Shown one piece after another: positions 7,737-15,332 of a stretch of DNA of 39,503 nucleotides. Under the pieces are notes generated by a model. It saw nothing but the letters and a program-made list of their open reading frames with translations. It had not been told where the DNA came from and did no database searches. Source of the stretch: Thermoleophilia bacterium (GTDB taxonomy: Bacteria > Actinomycetota > Thermoleophilia > Miltoncostaeales > Miltoncostaeaceae). Both the position numbers and the translations under genes were made by a program. The stretch is from NCBI GenBank assembly GCA_025455865.1, contig JALOLS010000009.1, positions 1 through 39,503 of the forward strand, given 5' to 3'. Each line of letters begins with the position of its first letter. The first letter of the stretch is position 1.

Positions 7737-8783
7737 TCAGGGGCCGCCGGGCTCCGGCGCGGGGGCGCCCGGGGCGAGGCCGAGGTGCTCGCGGCGGGCC
7801 AGGGCGGCCCGGCGGGCCAGGCCCGAGAGGCGGAGCTCGGCCGGGACGAGCAGCGCCGGCGGGATGAGGGCCCAGACCAGGGCGGGGGTCAGGATGGCCG
7901 CGGTCGCCAGTGCGCCGGCGATCGAGCAGGCGATGACCACGATCTCGGCCCGGGTTACCGAGGCGGGATCGTCCGCGCGCAGCCCGAGGTGGGCGGCCAG
8001 GGCCACCAGCAGCGCGCCGGCGAGCGCGAGGTAGGCCGGGTGCGCGACCACCGCGAGCAGGAGGGCCAGCCCGGCGGCCAGCGCGCCCCAGGCGGCGGCC
8101 AGGCGCCGGCCGGCCGCCGGGAAGCGCACGAGCGTGGTGCGCTTGGGCGGCAGCGCCCGGCTGTCGGGGCCGCGGTCCAGCACGTGGTGCATGAGGAGCA
8201 TCGCCACGCAGGCGGCCGCGTACGCGGCGCCGGCGAGCGCCGCCTCGCCCGAGACGGCGCCGCGGGCGAGCAGGTACGCGCCGGCCGTGCAGCCCCACAC
8301 GCAGGCGAAGGCGACGACCTCGCCCGCGACCGGTCGGTAGGCGGCCCGCACCGGCGGCAGGCTGTACAGGACGGCGCCGGCCAGGCCCGCGGCGCCGAAG
8401 AGGAGGACCGGCCACCCGGCGGCCAGGGCCATGAGCAGGCCGATCGCCGCGGCGAGCGCGGCGGCGCCGAGGCCGATGGCCCGGAGCTCGGCCGGGGTGA
8501 GCAGGCCGGCGGCGATGACCCCGCTCCCGCCGCTCAGCATCCGGGGGGCGGGGTCGCGGTCGGTGCCCGAGCGCCAGTCGGCCAGGTCGTTCGCGCAGTG
8601 GGCGACGAGCCCCTGCAGGAGCACGCCGACGGCGATGGCGGCCAGGTAGCCCGCCACCCACGGGGGGCCGTCGCGCCAGGCGACCGCGGTGCCCAGGGTC
8701 ACGGCCGAGTAGGACCACATGAGCACCGGGATGACCCGCACCTCGAGCCAGAGGCCGACGGCCAGGCGGAGAAGGGGCGCCAT
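7737..8783 (-). CDS. UbiA-family prenyltransferase (MenA-like)
   Basis: 348 residues, strongly hydrophobic with about eight to nine membrane segments. The first Asp-rich motif is NDLADWRSGTD (65-75), close to the NDxxDxxxGTD of 1,4-dihydroxy-2-naphthoate prenyltransferases. The second region DRGPDSRALPPKRTTLVR (203-220) matches the position of DxxxDxxxGKRT in MenA but is altered. It would attach an isoprenoid chain to an aromatic acceptor in the membrane, probably for menaquinone; mqnE at 16009 shows the organism makes menaquinone by the futalosine route. A specialised MqnP-like or other UbiA role is possible. The ATG at 8783 follows TAGGAT by 7 bases. Confidence 0.8.
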   Translation of the reverse strand: MAPLLRLAVGLWLEVRVIPVLMWSYSAVTLGTAVAWRDGPPWVAGYLAAIAVGVLLQGLVAHCANDLADWRSGTDRDPAPRMLSGGSGVIAAGLLTPAELRAIGLGAAALAAAIGLLMALAAGWPVLLFGAAGLAGAVLYSLPPVRAAYRPVAGEVVAFACVWGCTAGAYLLARGAVSGEAALAGAAYAAACVAMLLMHHVLDRGPDSRALPPKRTTLVRFPAAGRRLAAAWGALAAGLALLLAVVAHPAYLALAGALLVALAAHLGLRADDPASVTRAEIVVIACSIAGALATAAILTPALVWALIPPALLVPAELRLSGLARRAALARREHLGLAPGAPAPEPGGP

Positions 8784-8790
8784 CCTCGCG

Positions 8791-8796
8791 ATCCTA
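8791..8796 (-). promoter_or_regulatory. Putative -10 element (TAGGAT) of the prenyltransferase gene
   Basis: On the minus strand TAGGAT stands 7 bases before ATG 8783, the leaderless spacing. The kinase gene at 26143 has the same hexamer. Confidence 0.5.
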
Positions 8797-8869
8797 CGCC
8801 CGGCGTCCCCCGGCGCCCCGGTCGCGGCCCCGTCCGCCGGGTGGGGGGCACGGCGGCCGCGGGGCGAAG

Positions 8870-8875
8870 TACCCT
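8870..8875 (+). promoter_or_regulatory. Putative -10 element (TACCCT) of the gene at 8884
   Basis: TACCCT lies 8 bases before ATG 8884, exactly the arrangement seen at rnhB. Confidence 0.5.
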
Positions 8876-8883
8876 TGGGCGCG

Positions 8884-9171
8884 ATGACGGTCATGGAGCA
8901 CACCTACCCGGTGCCCGACGAGGAGGAGCTCGCGCGGCTGGTCGGGGCGGCGACGCCCCACTTCGCGCTGCAGATCCGCGACCGGGTCGCCGCGCTCGCC
9001 CGCTCGCTCCCCGCGGACGATCCCCGCCAGCCCGAGCTTGCGGCCCAGATCGCGCGGCTCGAGACCCTCGCGGTCTCGGGGGCCACGGGCGGCGACCCCG
9101 CGCCGGACCTGCCGGCCCGGCCCTCGCTCGAGGGGCTCTACCCGGAGCCCGGCGGGGGCGCGCCCCGCTGA
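8884..9171 (+). CDS. Small conserved-looking protein of unknown function
   Basis: 95 residues, acidic and largely helical, with a Pro/Gly-rich end. I do not recognise a family. There is no signal peptide or membrane segment, so it is probably cytoplasmic. A second in-frame ATG at 8893 would shorten it by three residues; ATG 8884 is preferred for its spacing from the TACCCT element. It is divergent from the prenyltransferase gene and converges on the Nudix gene with a 29-base gap. Confidence 0.75.
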   Translation: MTVMEHTYPVPDEEELARLVGAATPHFALQIRDRVAALARSLPADDPRQPELAAQIARLETLAVSGATGGDPAPDLPARPSLEGLYPEPGGGAPR

Positions 9172-9200
9172 GGGCCGGCGGTGGCCGTGCCGCGCGCCGG

Positions 9201-9821
9201 TCAGCCGGGTCCGGATCCGGCCAGCGCGGCCCGCGTGGCCGCCGCCAGCGTGTGCAGGATGCGGGCGGTCAGGCCCCAGACGTCCTCGCCGTGCAGGGGA
9301 TAGCGCAGCGTGGCCCGGTCCGGGATGGGCGGGATGCCGAGGTCGGCGGCGAGCACGTCGGCGAGCGCGACCTCGATGACCCGGGCGATCTCGTCGGCGG
9401 CGGGCACCAGGGCGGGCCGCTCGGTGAGGGTGCCCACCCACGGGGAGACCGTGAAGTGGCTGGCCGGGGAGTGGACGTCGTCCAGGGGGCCGACGACCTC
9501 GACCGCGTGGGCCGGGACCCCGATCTCCTCCTCGGTCTCGCGCAGCGCGGTGGTCAGGAGGTCGCCGTCGCCCGGCTCGAAGCGCCCGCCGGGCAGGGAC
9601 ACCTCGCCCCGGTGGTGGGCCACGGTCTCGGTGCGCTTGGTCAGCACCAGATGCGGGCCGCCGTCGTGGTCATAGAGGAGCACCAGCACGCCGGCCAGGC
9701 GGTCGGCGCCGGCGAGCGCCACGCGCCGGCGGCGGGCGAGCACCGGCCCGAGGCGCGCGGCGAGCACGGCGGTGGCCGGGAGCGGCGGGGCGCCGGGGCG
9801 GGGTCGGGCGGGGGCGGCCAC
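9201..9821 (-). CDS. CoA pyrophosphatase-like Nudix hydrolase
   Basis: 206 residues. The Nudix box is complete at its core (RETEEEIGV, 94-102), and the preceding LVLTKRTETVAHHRGEVSLP (58-77) matches the extra signature of the NudL/UPF0035 coenzyme A pyrophosphatase group, with its LLTKR and GEVSFPGG elements. It would cleave CoA or a related dinucleotide to 4'-phosphopantetheine and 3',5'-ADP, in the cytoplasm. The start is GTG 9821, with TAGACT 8 bases upstream. It is divergent from the unknown gene at 9857. Confidence 0.9.
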   Translation of the reverse strand: MAAPARPRPGAPPLPATAVLAARLGPVLARRRRVALAGADRLAGVLVLLYDHDGGPHLVLTKRTETVAHHRGEVSLPGGRFEPGDGDLLTTALRETEEEIGVPAHAVEVVGPLDDVHSPASHFTVSPWVGTLTERPALVPAADEIARVIEVALADVLAADLGIPPIPDRATLRYPLHGEDVWGLTARILHTLAAATRAALAGSGPG

Positions 9822-9829
9822 GGCGAGGG

Positions 9830-9835
9830 AGTCTA
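9830..9835 (-). promoter_or_regulatory. Putative -10 element (TAGACT) of the Nudix gene
   Basis: On the minus strand TAGACT lies 8 bases before GTG 9821, suggesting a leaderless mRNA. The same hexamer occurs upstream of corA. Confidence 0.5.
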
Positions 9836-9856
9836 CGCCGGGCCCGGGCGGGGCCG

Positions 9857-10552
9857 GTGAGCGGAGCGGGCGGCGTCGAGGCGCTCCTGGCCGGCCTGGA
9901 GGCGGCCGCCGGGGCCGCCGCGGCCCGCGCCGGGCGGGCGCCGGCCGGGGTGCGCGCGGTGGAGCCGGGCCCCCGGCCGGGCGGGCCCCGCTGGTACCTG
10001 TGCGCCTTCGAGGGGCCGGCCTTCCTGTGCCTGGCCGGCGACCTGGTGCCCGAGCCCGACCCGGGGCGCGTGCGCGAGGTCGTGATGGCCGGGCTGGTCT
10101 GGGAGCACGCCGAGGAGATGGTCGAGGCCGGGGCCCTGCACGTGCTCGCCGGGGTGGCCGAGGGCCTCGCCGGCGGGGGCGACCCGCACCTGGCCGGGGC
10201 CGGCGCGGTGCCGCACCTGGCCGAGCTCACGATCGCGGCCCGCGCGTTCGCCGGCTGGCGCGAGGCACCCGAGCGCGCGCTGGCGTCGCTTCCCCAGCTC
10301 GACGCCGCGGCAGCACACCACGAGCGGGTGCGCCGCGCCTACGGCGGGTTCGTCGCCGCCACCGACCCGCTGGTCGCCGTGCAGGACGGCCTCCCCGGGG
10401 ACCTGGTGCAGATGCTCCGGGCGCTGGAGGAGGCCGCCGGCGCCGCGGGGGTGGGCGAGGCGCTGGCGCCGCGCATCGCGGCGGTCATCGCCGCCCTCGA
10501 GGAGCAGGTGGACGAGGTGCTCGCGACGCATCTTCGGCCGTTCGGGGGCTGA
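9857..10552 (+). CDS. Protein of unknown function
   Basis: 231 residues beginning at GTG 9857. It is Ala/Gly-rich and apparently soluble, without a signal peptide or membrane segment. A WYLCAFEGPAFLCLAGD stretch (about 46-62) and a helical acidic C-terminal half ending in LEEQVDEVLATHLRPF are the most distinctive parts. I recognise no domain. The uniform codon pattern and the absence of a better frame support it as a real gene. The upstream region shows no clear TANNNT element for this strand. Confidence 0.72.
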   Translation: MSGAGGVEALLAGLEAAAGAAAARAGRAPAGVRAVEPGPRPGGPRWYLCAFEGPAFLCLAGDLVPEPDPGRVREVVMAGLVWEHAEEMVEAGALHVLAGVAEGLAGGGDPHLAGAGAVPHLAELTIAARAFAGWREAPERALASLPQLDAAAAHHERVRRAYGGFVAATDPLVAVQDGLPGDLVQMLRALEEAAGAAGVGEALAPRIAAVIAALEEQVDEVLATHLRPFGG

Positions 10553-10594
10553 GCGCGGGGACGGAGCGCCCGGCGCACGGCCGGAGGCGGCTGC

Positions 10595-10600
10595 CATGCT
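10595..10600 (+). promoter_or_regulatory. Putative -10 element (CATGCT) of the aldo/keto reductase gene
   Basis: CATGCT lies 7 bases before ATG 10608. It is a one-base variant of the TATGCT found at the same distance before the next gene at 11780. Confidence 0.4.
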
Positions 10601-10607
10601 TCGCGGC

Positions 10608-11741
10608 ATGAGCGAACTCGGACACACCGCGCTCGGCTCCTGGAGCGGCGGGCGGCACATGCACTTCGGGATCCCGCTGGAGGAGGACCGCCTGCGGGCG
10701 CTGCTCCGCCCCGGCGACGGCATCCACACCGTGGTCACCGCCGACGTCTACGGCCGCGGCGCCGCCGACACCCTGGTCGGCGAGGCCGTCGCGGGCCTCC
10801 CCCGCGAGGACTACGCCCTCGTCGGGGCGGTCGGGCACGACTTCTACGAGGGCGAGCGCGAGGGCGCCAAGGGCTTCCCGCGCTTCACCGACCCGCGCCT
10901 GCGGGGGCCCGGCGACTACGCGGGCTACCTGCGCATGGCGACCGAGCGCAGCCTCGAGCGCTGCGGGGTGGACCACTTCGACCTGCTCATGCTCCACAAC
11001 CCCGACCGCATCGGCTACTCGTCGGAGGTCGTCTGGAGCGCGATGGAGGGCCTCCGCGCCGCCGGCCTCACCCGCGCCCTGGGCCTTGCCCCCGGACCGG
11101 CGAACGGGTTCACGCTCGATGTCATCGGCTGCCTGGAGCGCTTCGGGCCGCTCATCGACTGGGCCATGATCATCCTGAACCCCTTCGAGCCCTGGCCCGG
11201 GCGCCTGGTGCTCCCGGTGTGCCGCGAGCAGGACGTGCGGGTGCTCGCGCGGGTGGTCGACTACGGCGGGGTCTTCCACGACGACGTGCCCGACGAGCCG
11301 GACCTCCCCGGCCAGGACCACCGGGCCTTCCGCCCGGCGGGCTGGGTCGACGCCGCGCGGGCGCGCCTGGACCGCGTGCGGCCCATCGCCGAGCGGCACG
11401 GCCTCACGCCGTTGCAGCTCTCCTGCCAGTGGACCCTCGCCCAGGCGCCGGTGGCCTCGGTCGCCCCGACGCTCATCCAGGAGCCCGGCCCCCACGCCAA
11501 GCCGGTCGAGCAGAAGCGGGCGGAGCTCGCGGCGGTGCCGCGCGAGGTCGTCCTGTCGGCCGAGGAGGTCGCCGAGATCGCCGGCGTGGGCGAGAACGCC
11601 GGCTGCATGGCCCTGAAGGGCGGCACGCCCGGGCACGACGGCGACGAGCGGGCCGACTCCTGGCCGGTCACCGACGACCTGCGGGCGGTGGCCCGGCGGT
11701 GGGGCATCGAGCCCGAGCGCGACCTGGTGATGCGGGCATAG
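10608..11741 (+). CDS. Divergent aldo/keto reductase family protein
   Basis: 377 residues with the (beta/alpha)8 aldo/keto reductase pattern: TADVYGRGAAD (44-54), RSLERCGVDHFDLLMLH (114-130) and a C-terminal QWTLAQAPVASVAPTLIQ segment where the family binds NADPH. Of the catalytic tetrad, Tyr48 and His130 are kept, but the Asp four or five residues before the Tyr reads Val43, and the segment that normally holds the Lys (TKVG) reads GAVGHD. It may act differently from ordinary NADPH-dependent carbonyl reductases. The start at ATG 10608 is preferred to 10596 because of the CATGCT element. It is followed after 38 bases by the dehydrogenase at 11780, which has its own promoter signal. Confidence 0.85.
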   Translation: MSELGHTALGSWSGGRHMHFGIPLEEDRLRALLRPGDGIHTVVTADVYGRGAADTLVGEAVAGLPREDYALVGAVGHDFYEGEREGAKGFPRFTDPRLRGPGDYAGYLRMATERSLERCGVDHFDLLMLHNPDRIGYSSEVVWSAMEGLRAAGLTRALGLAPGPANGFTLDVIGCLERFGPLIDWAMIILNPFEPWPGRLVLPVCREQDVRVLARVVDYGGVFHDDVPDEPDLPGQDHRAFRPAGWVDAARARLDRVRPIAERHGLTPLQLSCQWTLAQAPVASVAPTLIQEPGPHAKPVEQKRAELAAVPREVVLSAEEVAEIAGVGENAGCMALKGGTPGHDGDERADSWPVTDDLRAVARRWGIEPERDLVMRA

Positions 11742-11766
11742 CCGCGGGCGGTCCGGGGGCCGGGTA

Positions 11767-11772
11767 TATGCT
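11767..11772 (+). promoter_or_regulatory. Putative -10 element (TATGCT) of the dehydrogenase gene
   Basis: TATGCT lies 7 bases before ATG 11780 within the relatively A/T-rich GGTATATGCT, a strong-looking leaderless promoter. No matching -35 element is evident. Confidence 0.5.
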
Positions 11773-11779
11773 CGGCCCC

Positions 11780-12871
11780 ATGACGCCGACGACGCTGGTG
11801 GTCCTCGAGGGGGACCAGACCGGGCAGGAGCTGCTCGAGGAGGCCCTCCGGGTGATCGCCCCCGAGGTCACCGGGGTGCCCCTCGCCATCGAGCGGTTCG
11901 ACCTGTCCCTGGAGAACCGCCGCCGCACCGGCAACCGGGTGGTGTTCGAGGCCGCCGCCGCGATGCGCGAGCACGGCTACGGGCTGAAGGCGGCCACGAT
12001 CACCCCCGAGGAGGCCGGCGACGTCGGCAGCCCCAATGCGCTCCTGCGCGAGGCGGTGGAGGGCAAGGTCATCATCCGCACCGGGCGGCGCCTGCCCGGG
12101 GTGCGGCCGATCGGCGGCATCCATGCGCCCATGTCCATCGTGCGCATGGCCGTCGACGACGCCTACAACGCGCGCGAGTGGCGGGAGGGCACCGGCATGG
12201 ACGAGGTGGCCTGGCGCGAGGAGCACATCTCCCGCCGGGTGTGCCGCGCGGTGGCCGAGTTCAGCTTCCTCCAGGCGCGCAAGATGCACGCGGCGGTGGC
12301 CGGCGGCCCGAAGTGGACCGTCTCGCCGGTGTACGAGGGGATGCTCAAGGAGGAGCTCGACGGCGCGGCCAAGCGCCACCCGGAGGTGCGCTACCGGCCC
12401 ATGCTGATCGACGCCACCTACGCCATGCTGGTCGGCCACTCCGGCGACGCGCTGGTCGTGCCCACGCTGAACCGCGACGGCGACCTGCTCTCGGACATGG
12501 TCCTGCAGCTCTTCGGCTCGATCGCCGGGGCGGAGTCGCTGGTGCTCGCGTTCGACGAGGCCTTCCGCCCCTCCTGCGTGATGGCCGAGGCCCCCCACGG
12601 CACGGCGCCGAACCTCGAGGGCAAGAACGTGGCCAACCCGCTCGCGATGATCCTCGCGGCGGCCGCGGTGCTCGGCTACATGCCGGCCGACGAGGCCGCC
12701 CGGGCCTCGCGGGCGATCTACGAGGCGGCGCTGGAGGCGGTGGCCGAGGACGTGCGCACCGCCGACCTCGGGGGCCACGCCCACACGGATGAGTTCACCG
12801 ACGAGGTCATCCGCCGGGTGCGCACCAAGCTCGACGTCTGGGCCGCCCTGGGGGAGAGCGTCCTGCGGTGA
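11780..12871 (+). CDS. Isocitrate/isopropylmalate dehydrogenase family protein
   Basis: 363 residues of the beta-decarboxylating dehydrogenase family. Seen: an N-terminal VVLEGDQTGQELLEEAL replacing the usual GDGIGPE, the metal-binding region LNRDGDLLSDMVLQLFGSIA (about 232-251), and the cofactor loop EAPHGTAPNLEGKNVANP. The reaction is NAD(P)-dependent oxidative decarboxylation of a 2-hydroxy acid such as isocitrate, homoisocitrate or 3-isopropylmalate. The divergent N-terminal loop makes the substrate uncertain; no leu or lys genes are adjacent. The stop overlaps the next start (GTGA), so a secreted protein of unknown function is translated with it. Confidence 0.88.
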   Translation: MTPTTLVVLEGDQTGQELLEEALRVIAPEVTGVPLAIERFDLSLENRRRTGNRVVFEAAAAMREHGYGLKAATITPEEAGDVGSPNALLREAVEGKVIIRTGRRLPGVRPIGGIHAPMSIVRMAVDDAYNAREWREGTGMDEVAWREEHISRRVCRAVAEFSFLQARKMHAAVAGGPKWTVSPVYEGMLKEELDGAAKRHPEVRYRPMLIDATYAMLVGHSGDALVVPTLNRDGDLLSDMVLQLFGSIAGAESLVLAFDEAFRPSCVMAEAPHGTAPNLEGKNVANPLAMILAAAAVLGYMPADEAARASRAIYEAALEAVAEDVRTADLGGHAHTDEFTDEVIRRVRTKLDVWAALGESVLR

Positions 12872-14499
12872 GCCCCCGGCGGGTGGGCGCGGCCGCGGCG
12901 GTGGCGCTCCTCTTCGCCGGGGCCGGTCCGGCGGCCGCGCGCATGAGCGTGGTCTACGACGTGGTCGACTCGGTGCGGGCCCTCACCGGCGTGCAGCCCG
13001 ACGGGTCACCCGGGCTGGGGGCCGGCGACGGGCTCGTCCAGCAGCAGCCGGCCACCGCGGTGCTGGCCGCCGACCGCCAGGCCGGCAAGGTCTCCGGCGG
13101 GGCCGGGTCGGCGCTCACCCCGAGCATCATCGGCCTGGACGGCCGGGCCCTCGCGGACCTGCTGATCGCCCGGGTCGACGCGTCGGGGGCGGGCCTGGTC
13201 TTCGTGGACGAGCTCGGCCACGGCGACACGTTCGCCGGCGACGGGGCCGTCCCGCTCGATGAGGCCCTGGCCATCCTGCAGGCGACGCCGCGACCGGGCG
13301 GGGGAACCTACGCCGACCGGGTCCACATGTACGCGTTCATGGAGGGGGCGATCGCCGACCCGGCGGGCTGGGCGCCCTTCTGGCGGGCGCTCTCCCGCTC
13401 CGCGGGGCTCTGGATCGAGGCGTACTCGGGCCGCACCCAGTGGGCGCCGGAGCAGTGGCTGGCCTGGCCCCGGGCGATCGCCGACCGGCTCGCCGCCCTC
13501 GGGATGCCCCGCGAGCGCGTGCACGTCATCGTCCGTGGCGCCGGGCAGGACGCCGTCTGGCGCCACATGCGCACGGGGGCCGCGTGCGCGCTGCTCGCCA
13601 ACGGGCCGGGGGCCTACCGGATCGAGGACCAGGCCGGCTTCGTGCGCGAGTTCCGGGCGACGTTCGGCACCGCCCCGGCGCCCGCCGGCCCCTCGCCGGT
13701 GGCCTGCGCGCCCGCCCCGGTCCTCGCGCCCCCGGTCGCCGACGCGCTGGCCGGGGTGCTGGACCTCGCCCGGACCGGCGCCACTCCGCCTGCCGGCGGG
13801 CTGGTGGTGCGGGAGACCCCGGCCGGCGTCAGTGTGGAGGCCGCGCTCGGGCCGGACCCCCTGGGCCTCGCGGCCCGCCTCGGCGCGGAGCCCGCGCCCT
13901 TCTGGGCCGCGGCCCGGGCGCGGATCGCCGTCCGGGCGGCCGCGGCCCCGGTCCTCGTGCCGCTCGCGCCGGACGGGAGCGCGGCCACCGGCCCGCTGCC
14001 GGCGGGCACCGGGCCGGTCGCGGTCTCCCTGGTCCTGGACGGGGCCGCGGTGCGTGGGGCCCTCGGGCCGCCGGCCGACCTCGCCCTGAGCCTCGCCCCG
14101 CACGCGCCGCGGCTCGGCGGGACGCCGGATGCGCTGATCGCGCGGCCGCTCACCTGGGAGCTCACGGTCCCGCTCGCTCCCGCGCCGGCCGCCGGGCCCG
14201 GCCCCGCCGCCGGCCCCGCTCCGCCGCCGGCCCCCGGTGCCCCCGCCGTCGCGCCCCGTGCCCCGGCGCCGGTCGGCGCCCGCGCCCGCGTCCTGCGGCG
14301 CGCCGGGGGGCTCGCGGTGGTGGAGGTCCGGCTCTCGCGGCCGGTCCGGGCCATGCGCTTCGTGATCGGCGAGCGCCGCGCGGGCCGGGCCGCGGTCATC
14401 CGGGCGTTCCGCATGAGCGGCCGGCGCGCCCTCGTGCGGGTCGCCCTGCGGCCCGGCTGGGCGCCCTGGGTCCGGGCCGCGCCCGCGCCCCGCCGGTAG
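12868..14499 (+). CDS. Secreted protein of unknown function
   Basis: 543 residues. A signal peptide is clear: basic start, Ala/Leu core, probable cleavage after AAA near residue 24. The next 240 residues contain VFVDELGHGDTF and a later WIEAYSGRTQWAPEQWLAWP followed by RVHVIVRG; spacing of the strands is reminiscent of a TIM-barrel glycosidase-like fold, but no catalytic signature is certain. A Pro/Ala-rich linker lies near 430-460 and a basic beta-rich tail follows. It is coupled to the dehydrogenase gene by a four-base overlap, and its stop is 6 bases from the convergent MarR-like gene. Function unknown; the extracellular location is well supported. Confidence 0.82.
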   Translation: MSPRRVGAAAAVALLFAGAGPAAARMSVVYDVVDSVRALTGVQPDGSPGLGAGDGLVQQQPATAVLAADRQAGKVSGGAGSALTPSIIGLDGRALADLLIARVDASGAGLVFVDELGHGDTFAGDGAVPLDEALAILQATPRPGGGTYADRVHMYAFMEGAIADPAGWAPFWRALSRSAGLWIEAYSGRTQWAPEQWLAWPRAIADRLAALGMPRERVHVIVRGAGQDAVWRHMRTGAACALLANGPGAYRIEDQAGFVREFRATFGTAPAPAGPSPVACAPAPVLAPPVADALAGVLDLARTGATPPAGGLVVRETPAGVSVEAALGPDPLGLAARLGAEPAPFWAAARARIAVRAAAAPVLVPLAPDGSAATGPLPAGTGPVAVSLVLDGAAVRGALGPPADLALSLAPHAPRLGGTPDALIARPLTWELTVPLAPAPAAGPGPAAGPAPPPAPGAPAVAPRAPAPVGARARVLRRAGGLAVVEVRLSRPVRAMRFVIGERRAGRAAVIRAFRMSGRRALVRVALRPGWAPWVRAAPAPRR

Positions 14500-14505
14500 G
14501 CCGGC

Positions 14506-14949
14506 CTACGCCTCCGGGTCGCCCGCGCCGGGCCCCTCGGCCAGGAACGCGAGCAGGTCCTCGACGGTGAACCGGCCGCTCTGCATCGACGCGACCAGGC
14601 CGTAGACCGTCGCCGAGTGGGGACGATCCACCACGTAGGCCCGCATGGCCTCGTTCGCGGCGTCCTCGACCCCCACCAGCATGGCCCGGCCCTCGCCGGT
14701 GGCCGCCACCCCGCTCGCCCGGGTCTCGGCCAGGCCCGCCCGCACCAGGCGCCCGCACAGGTCGGCGACCTCCTCGGGCCCCGCGCCCATGCCCCCGGCC
14801 AGATCGGTCACCCGGACGGCGTCCTCGCGCCCGCAGAGCTCGCGCAGGATCAGGTACGTCCCGGAGGAGAGCCCGGCGGCGGTCACCGTCTGGTCGAGCA
14901 CGCCGGCGAGCTCGGCCAGCAGGTCAAGGTCGGCCTCGTCCCGGTACAC
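14506..14949 (-). CDS. MarR-like winged-helix regulator (tentative)
   Basis: 147 residues. The central part, LSSGTYLILRELCGREDAVRVTDLAGGMG followed by VADLCGRLVRAGLAETRA, has the helix, recognition helix and wing order of MarR proteins, and the flanking helices fit their dimerisation region. The usual DxRxxx wing sequence is weak, so ligand and targets are unknown. It starts at GTG 14949. An inverted repeat at 14957-14995 lies directly upstream and could be its own operator. It follows the gene at 15318 by 42 bases on the same strand. Confidence 0.72.
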   Translation of the reverse strand: MYRDEADLDLLAELAGVLDQTVTAAGLSSGTYLILRELCGREDAVRVTDLAGGMGAGPEEVADLCGRLVRAGLAETRASGVAATGEGRAMLVGVEDAANEAMRAYVVDRPHSATVYGLVASMQSGRFTVEDLLAFLAEGPGAGDPEA

Positions 14950-14956
14950 GGATGCG

Positions 14957-14995
14957 CTAGGGGCCGGTCAACGGAGTCGGGCACACGGCCCCTAG
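14957..14995. repeat. Inverted repeat upstream of the MarR-like gene
   Basis: Perfect 10-base arms CTAGGGGCCG (14957-14966) and CGGCCCCTAG (14986-14995) are separated by 19 bases. The right arm contains the stop codon of the gene above. Position 8 bases before a regulator start suggests an autoregulatory operator; a terminator-like hairpin for the upstream gene is the alternative. CTAG is rare in such GC-rich DNA, which makes chance less likely. Confidence 0.5.
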
Positions 14996-15318
14996 GGCCC
15001 GTAGCGGTGCGCCGGCGCGGGCCGGAGCGCGTCGTAGACCGCGCCCGCCCAGGCCCGGCCCTCGATGCCGAGGTCGTCCAGCAGGCGCAGGGCCGAGCGC
15101 ACCACGCCGGCCCGCGCCCCGCGGCCGTGGGTGTTGGCCACGGTGATCGCGAAGTCGTGGTCGTCCGGGCGCCGGACCGGCCGGGCGTTGGCCCGGGCCA
15201 GGGCCACGCGGGCGTCGGCCAGGCGCAGCGGGTCGGCGACGGTCACGTGGCACTCGAAGAACGCCCAGTCGCCGGGCAGCTCGGCGAGCACCGCGTCGAA
15301 CTCCTCGGCGTAGCTCAT
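14992..15318 (-). CDS. Small protein of unknown function
   Basis: 108 residues, soluble, beginning MSYAEEFDAVLAELPGDW. The segment FFECHVTVADPLRL and a later DFAITVANTHGRG look like beta strands with conserved-type Asn and His, but I do not recognise the family. ATG 15318 is supported by TAGCCT 8 bases upstream. The TAG of that element is also the stop codon of the DUF1802 gene, so transcription restarts exactly where the previous gene ends. Confidence 0.72.
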   Translation of the reverse strand: MSYAEEFDAVLAELPGDWAFFECHVTVADPLRLADARVALARANARPVRRPDDHDFAITVANTHGRGARAGVVRSALRLLDDLGIEGRAWAGAVYDALRPAPAHRYGP

Positions 15319-15326
15319 CGGCCGGG

Positions 15327-15332
15327 AGGCTA
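15327..15332 (-). promoter_or_regulatory. Putative -10 element (TAGCCT) that doubles as a stop codon
   Basis: On the minus strand TAGCCT lies 8 bases before ATG 15318. Its first three bases are the TAG stop of the DUF1802 gene. The same hexamer precedes mqnE. Confidence 0.45.
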
